From positions 1 to 5,202 of the forward strand of contig CAZLZO010000068.1 in assembly GCA_964564025.1 (NCBI GenBank): DNA of 5,202 bases, read 5' to 3'. Within the stretch, counting starts at the first letter, position 1, and the number at the start of each line of letters is the position of its first letter. This stretch comes from DRYM01 sp964564025 (GTDB lineage Archaea; Thermoproteota; Thermoprotei_A; EX4484-217-1). The notes under the pieces were generated by a model that saw only the letters and a list, made by a program, of their open reading frames with translations, made no database searches and was not told where the DNA came from. Positions 4,663 to 5,202 of this stretch are shown here, one piece after another. The translations under genes and the position numbers were made by a program.

Positions 4663-5202
4663 TTACTTTTGCATCATACCCATACCTATTCTACACAGGC
4701 TTAAAAGGTGCTTTTGCATGACAATGAAGAATAATACTATCGGTAAAGTTTCTGGTACCAATCTTACTAAGTTATTTATTTTTCTAGAATTTAATTTCCA
4801 TCTTGATGGTGTTATAAACAAGATTACCATGTTGCATATATAATGAATTATTGCTATAAATGATGCAGCATATAATAGTGTACATGGAACCAAAGACCTA
4901 AATATCGTTAGCATCAAGAGTAATGTAATGGACATAGGTACAGTATATATCATTCGCGTCAAGACTATGAACTTTCCGGCAATTATTAAGCCTTTCACGG
5001 TGGGTTTAATTGTGTTCTCTAAGTAATTGACATATATTAGTTCTTTACTACTGAGAACTCTTATTTGTTCATATATGTTCGCTTTACTACGCATCTTGGT
5101 TTTCAATGTAGAGGAAATTATACGTGGAATGATTGTGTAGTTTAAAGGTAATTCTCCTAGTATTGCTAATGTTAGCAATAACTCTTTACCTGAATTAGAT
5201 AT
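4663..5202 (-). CDS. Probable winged-helix protein with about three membrane helices, 5'-partial
   Basis: The frame is open to the right edge of the window. A TTG at 5178 could be read as a start, but eight more codons (ISNSGKEL) are open before it and fit the first helix, so the real start is probably off the edge. Counting from that TTG, residues 1-68 look like a winged helix-turn-helix: helix one is LLLTLAILGELPL, a later helix is ANIYEQIRVLSSKELI, and then comes a wing and the tail IKPTVKGLIIA, the T-x-KG ending common in archaeal winged-helix regulators. Hydrophobic helices follow at about 71-93, 96-122 and 142-160, and the protein ends shortly after in a Met-rich tail. This suggests a DNA-binding domain tethered to the membrane. 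It faces the WHy gene tail to tail with 34 bases between stops. The fold call is by eye from weak motifs; a plain small membrane protein is the alternative. Confidence 0.6.
   Translation of the reverse strand: MSNSGKELLLTLAILGELPLNYTIIPRIISSTLKTKMRSKANIYEQIRVLSSKELIYVNYLENTIKPTVKGLIIAGKFIVLTRMIYTVPMSITLLLMLTIFRSLVPCTLLYAASFIAIIHYICNMVILFITPSRWKLNSRKINNLVRLVPETLPIVLFFIVMQKHLLSLCRIGMGMMQK
5161..5180. repeat. 20-base near-perfect palindrome in the 5' part of the winged-helix gene
   Basis: TATTGCTAA and TTAGCAATA are perfect 9-base inverted arms separated by TG. It overlaps the TTG at 5178. Since the frame is open on both sides it is probably coding, but its size and symmetry are those of a dimeric regulator's operator. 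Confidence 0.6.

Overview
The window reads as a piece of a moderately AT-rich archaeal genome, most likely a draft or metagenome-derived assembly, because it contains a placeholder run of exactly 100 N (2830-2929). The archaeal reading rests on a HerA/DUF87-type DNA-translocase ATPase, a secreted protein with a long Pro/Ser/Thr stalk and a short C-terminal membrane tail, a membrane-anchored protein with two LEA14/WHy-like domains, a likely membrane-bound winged-helix protein, T-rich intergenic tracts and weak or absent Shine-Dalgarno sites. I cannot name the lineage; a thermophilic or uncultured Thermoproteota-like group is a guess.

Layout. Bases 1-1307 (+) are the C-terminal part of a HerA-like ATPase whose N-terminus lies off the left edge. 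Bases 1308-1395 are a short intergenic region with two overlapping small inverted repeats, then a T-rich tract that could end the ATPase transcript and/or carry a weak TATA-like element for the next gene. Bases 1396-2829 and 2930-3667 (+) look like the two ends of one secreted, cell-surface-anchored protein interrupted by the assembly gap. The left piece has a signal peptide and an Ig-like domain. The right piece has a ZU5-like C-terminal domain, a 42-residue Pro/Ser/Thr stalk and a membrane tail. Ten bases later, 3678-4628 (+) encodes an N-terminally anchored protein made of two diverged copies of a WHy/LEA14-like beta domain. Bases 4629-4662 are a T-rich convergent spacer. Bases 4663-5202 (-) are a gene running off the right edge, with a probable N-terminal winged helix and about three membrane helices.

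How the genes may work together. The surface protein and the WHy-repeat protein are tightly spaced and co-directional, so they are probably co-transcribed and act together at the outer face of the membrane. The convergent winged-helix/membrane protein could be a membrane-tethered regulator, but nothing in the sequence ties it to these targets. The HerA-like gene is separated by 88 bases and differs in base composition, so it probably belongs to a unit extending leftwards. I find no CRISPR array, tRNA, rRNA, transposase or known defence cassette. The most unusual content is the two-gene surface module (an Ig-like plus duplicated OB-like-motif protein next to a tandem WHy protein), plus several perfect palindromes or inverted repeats inside coding sequence.
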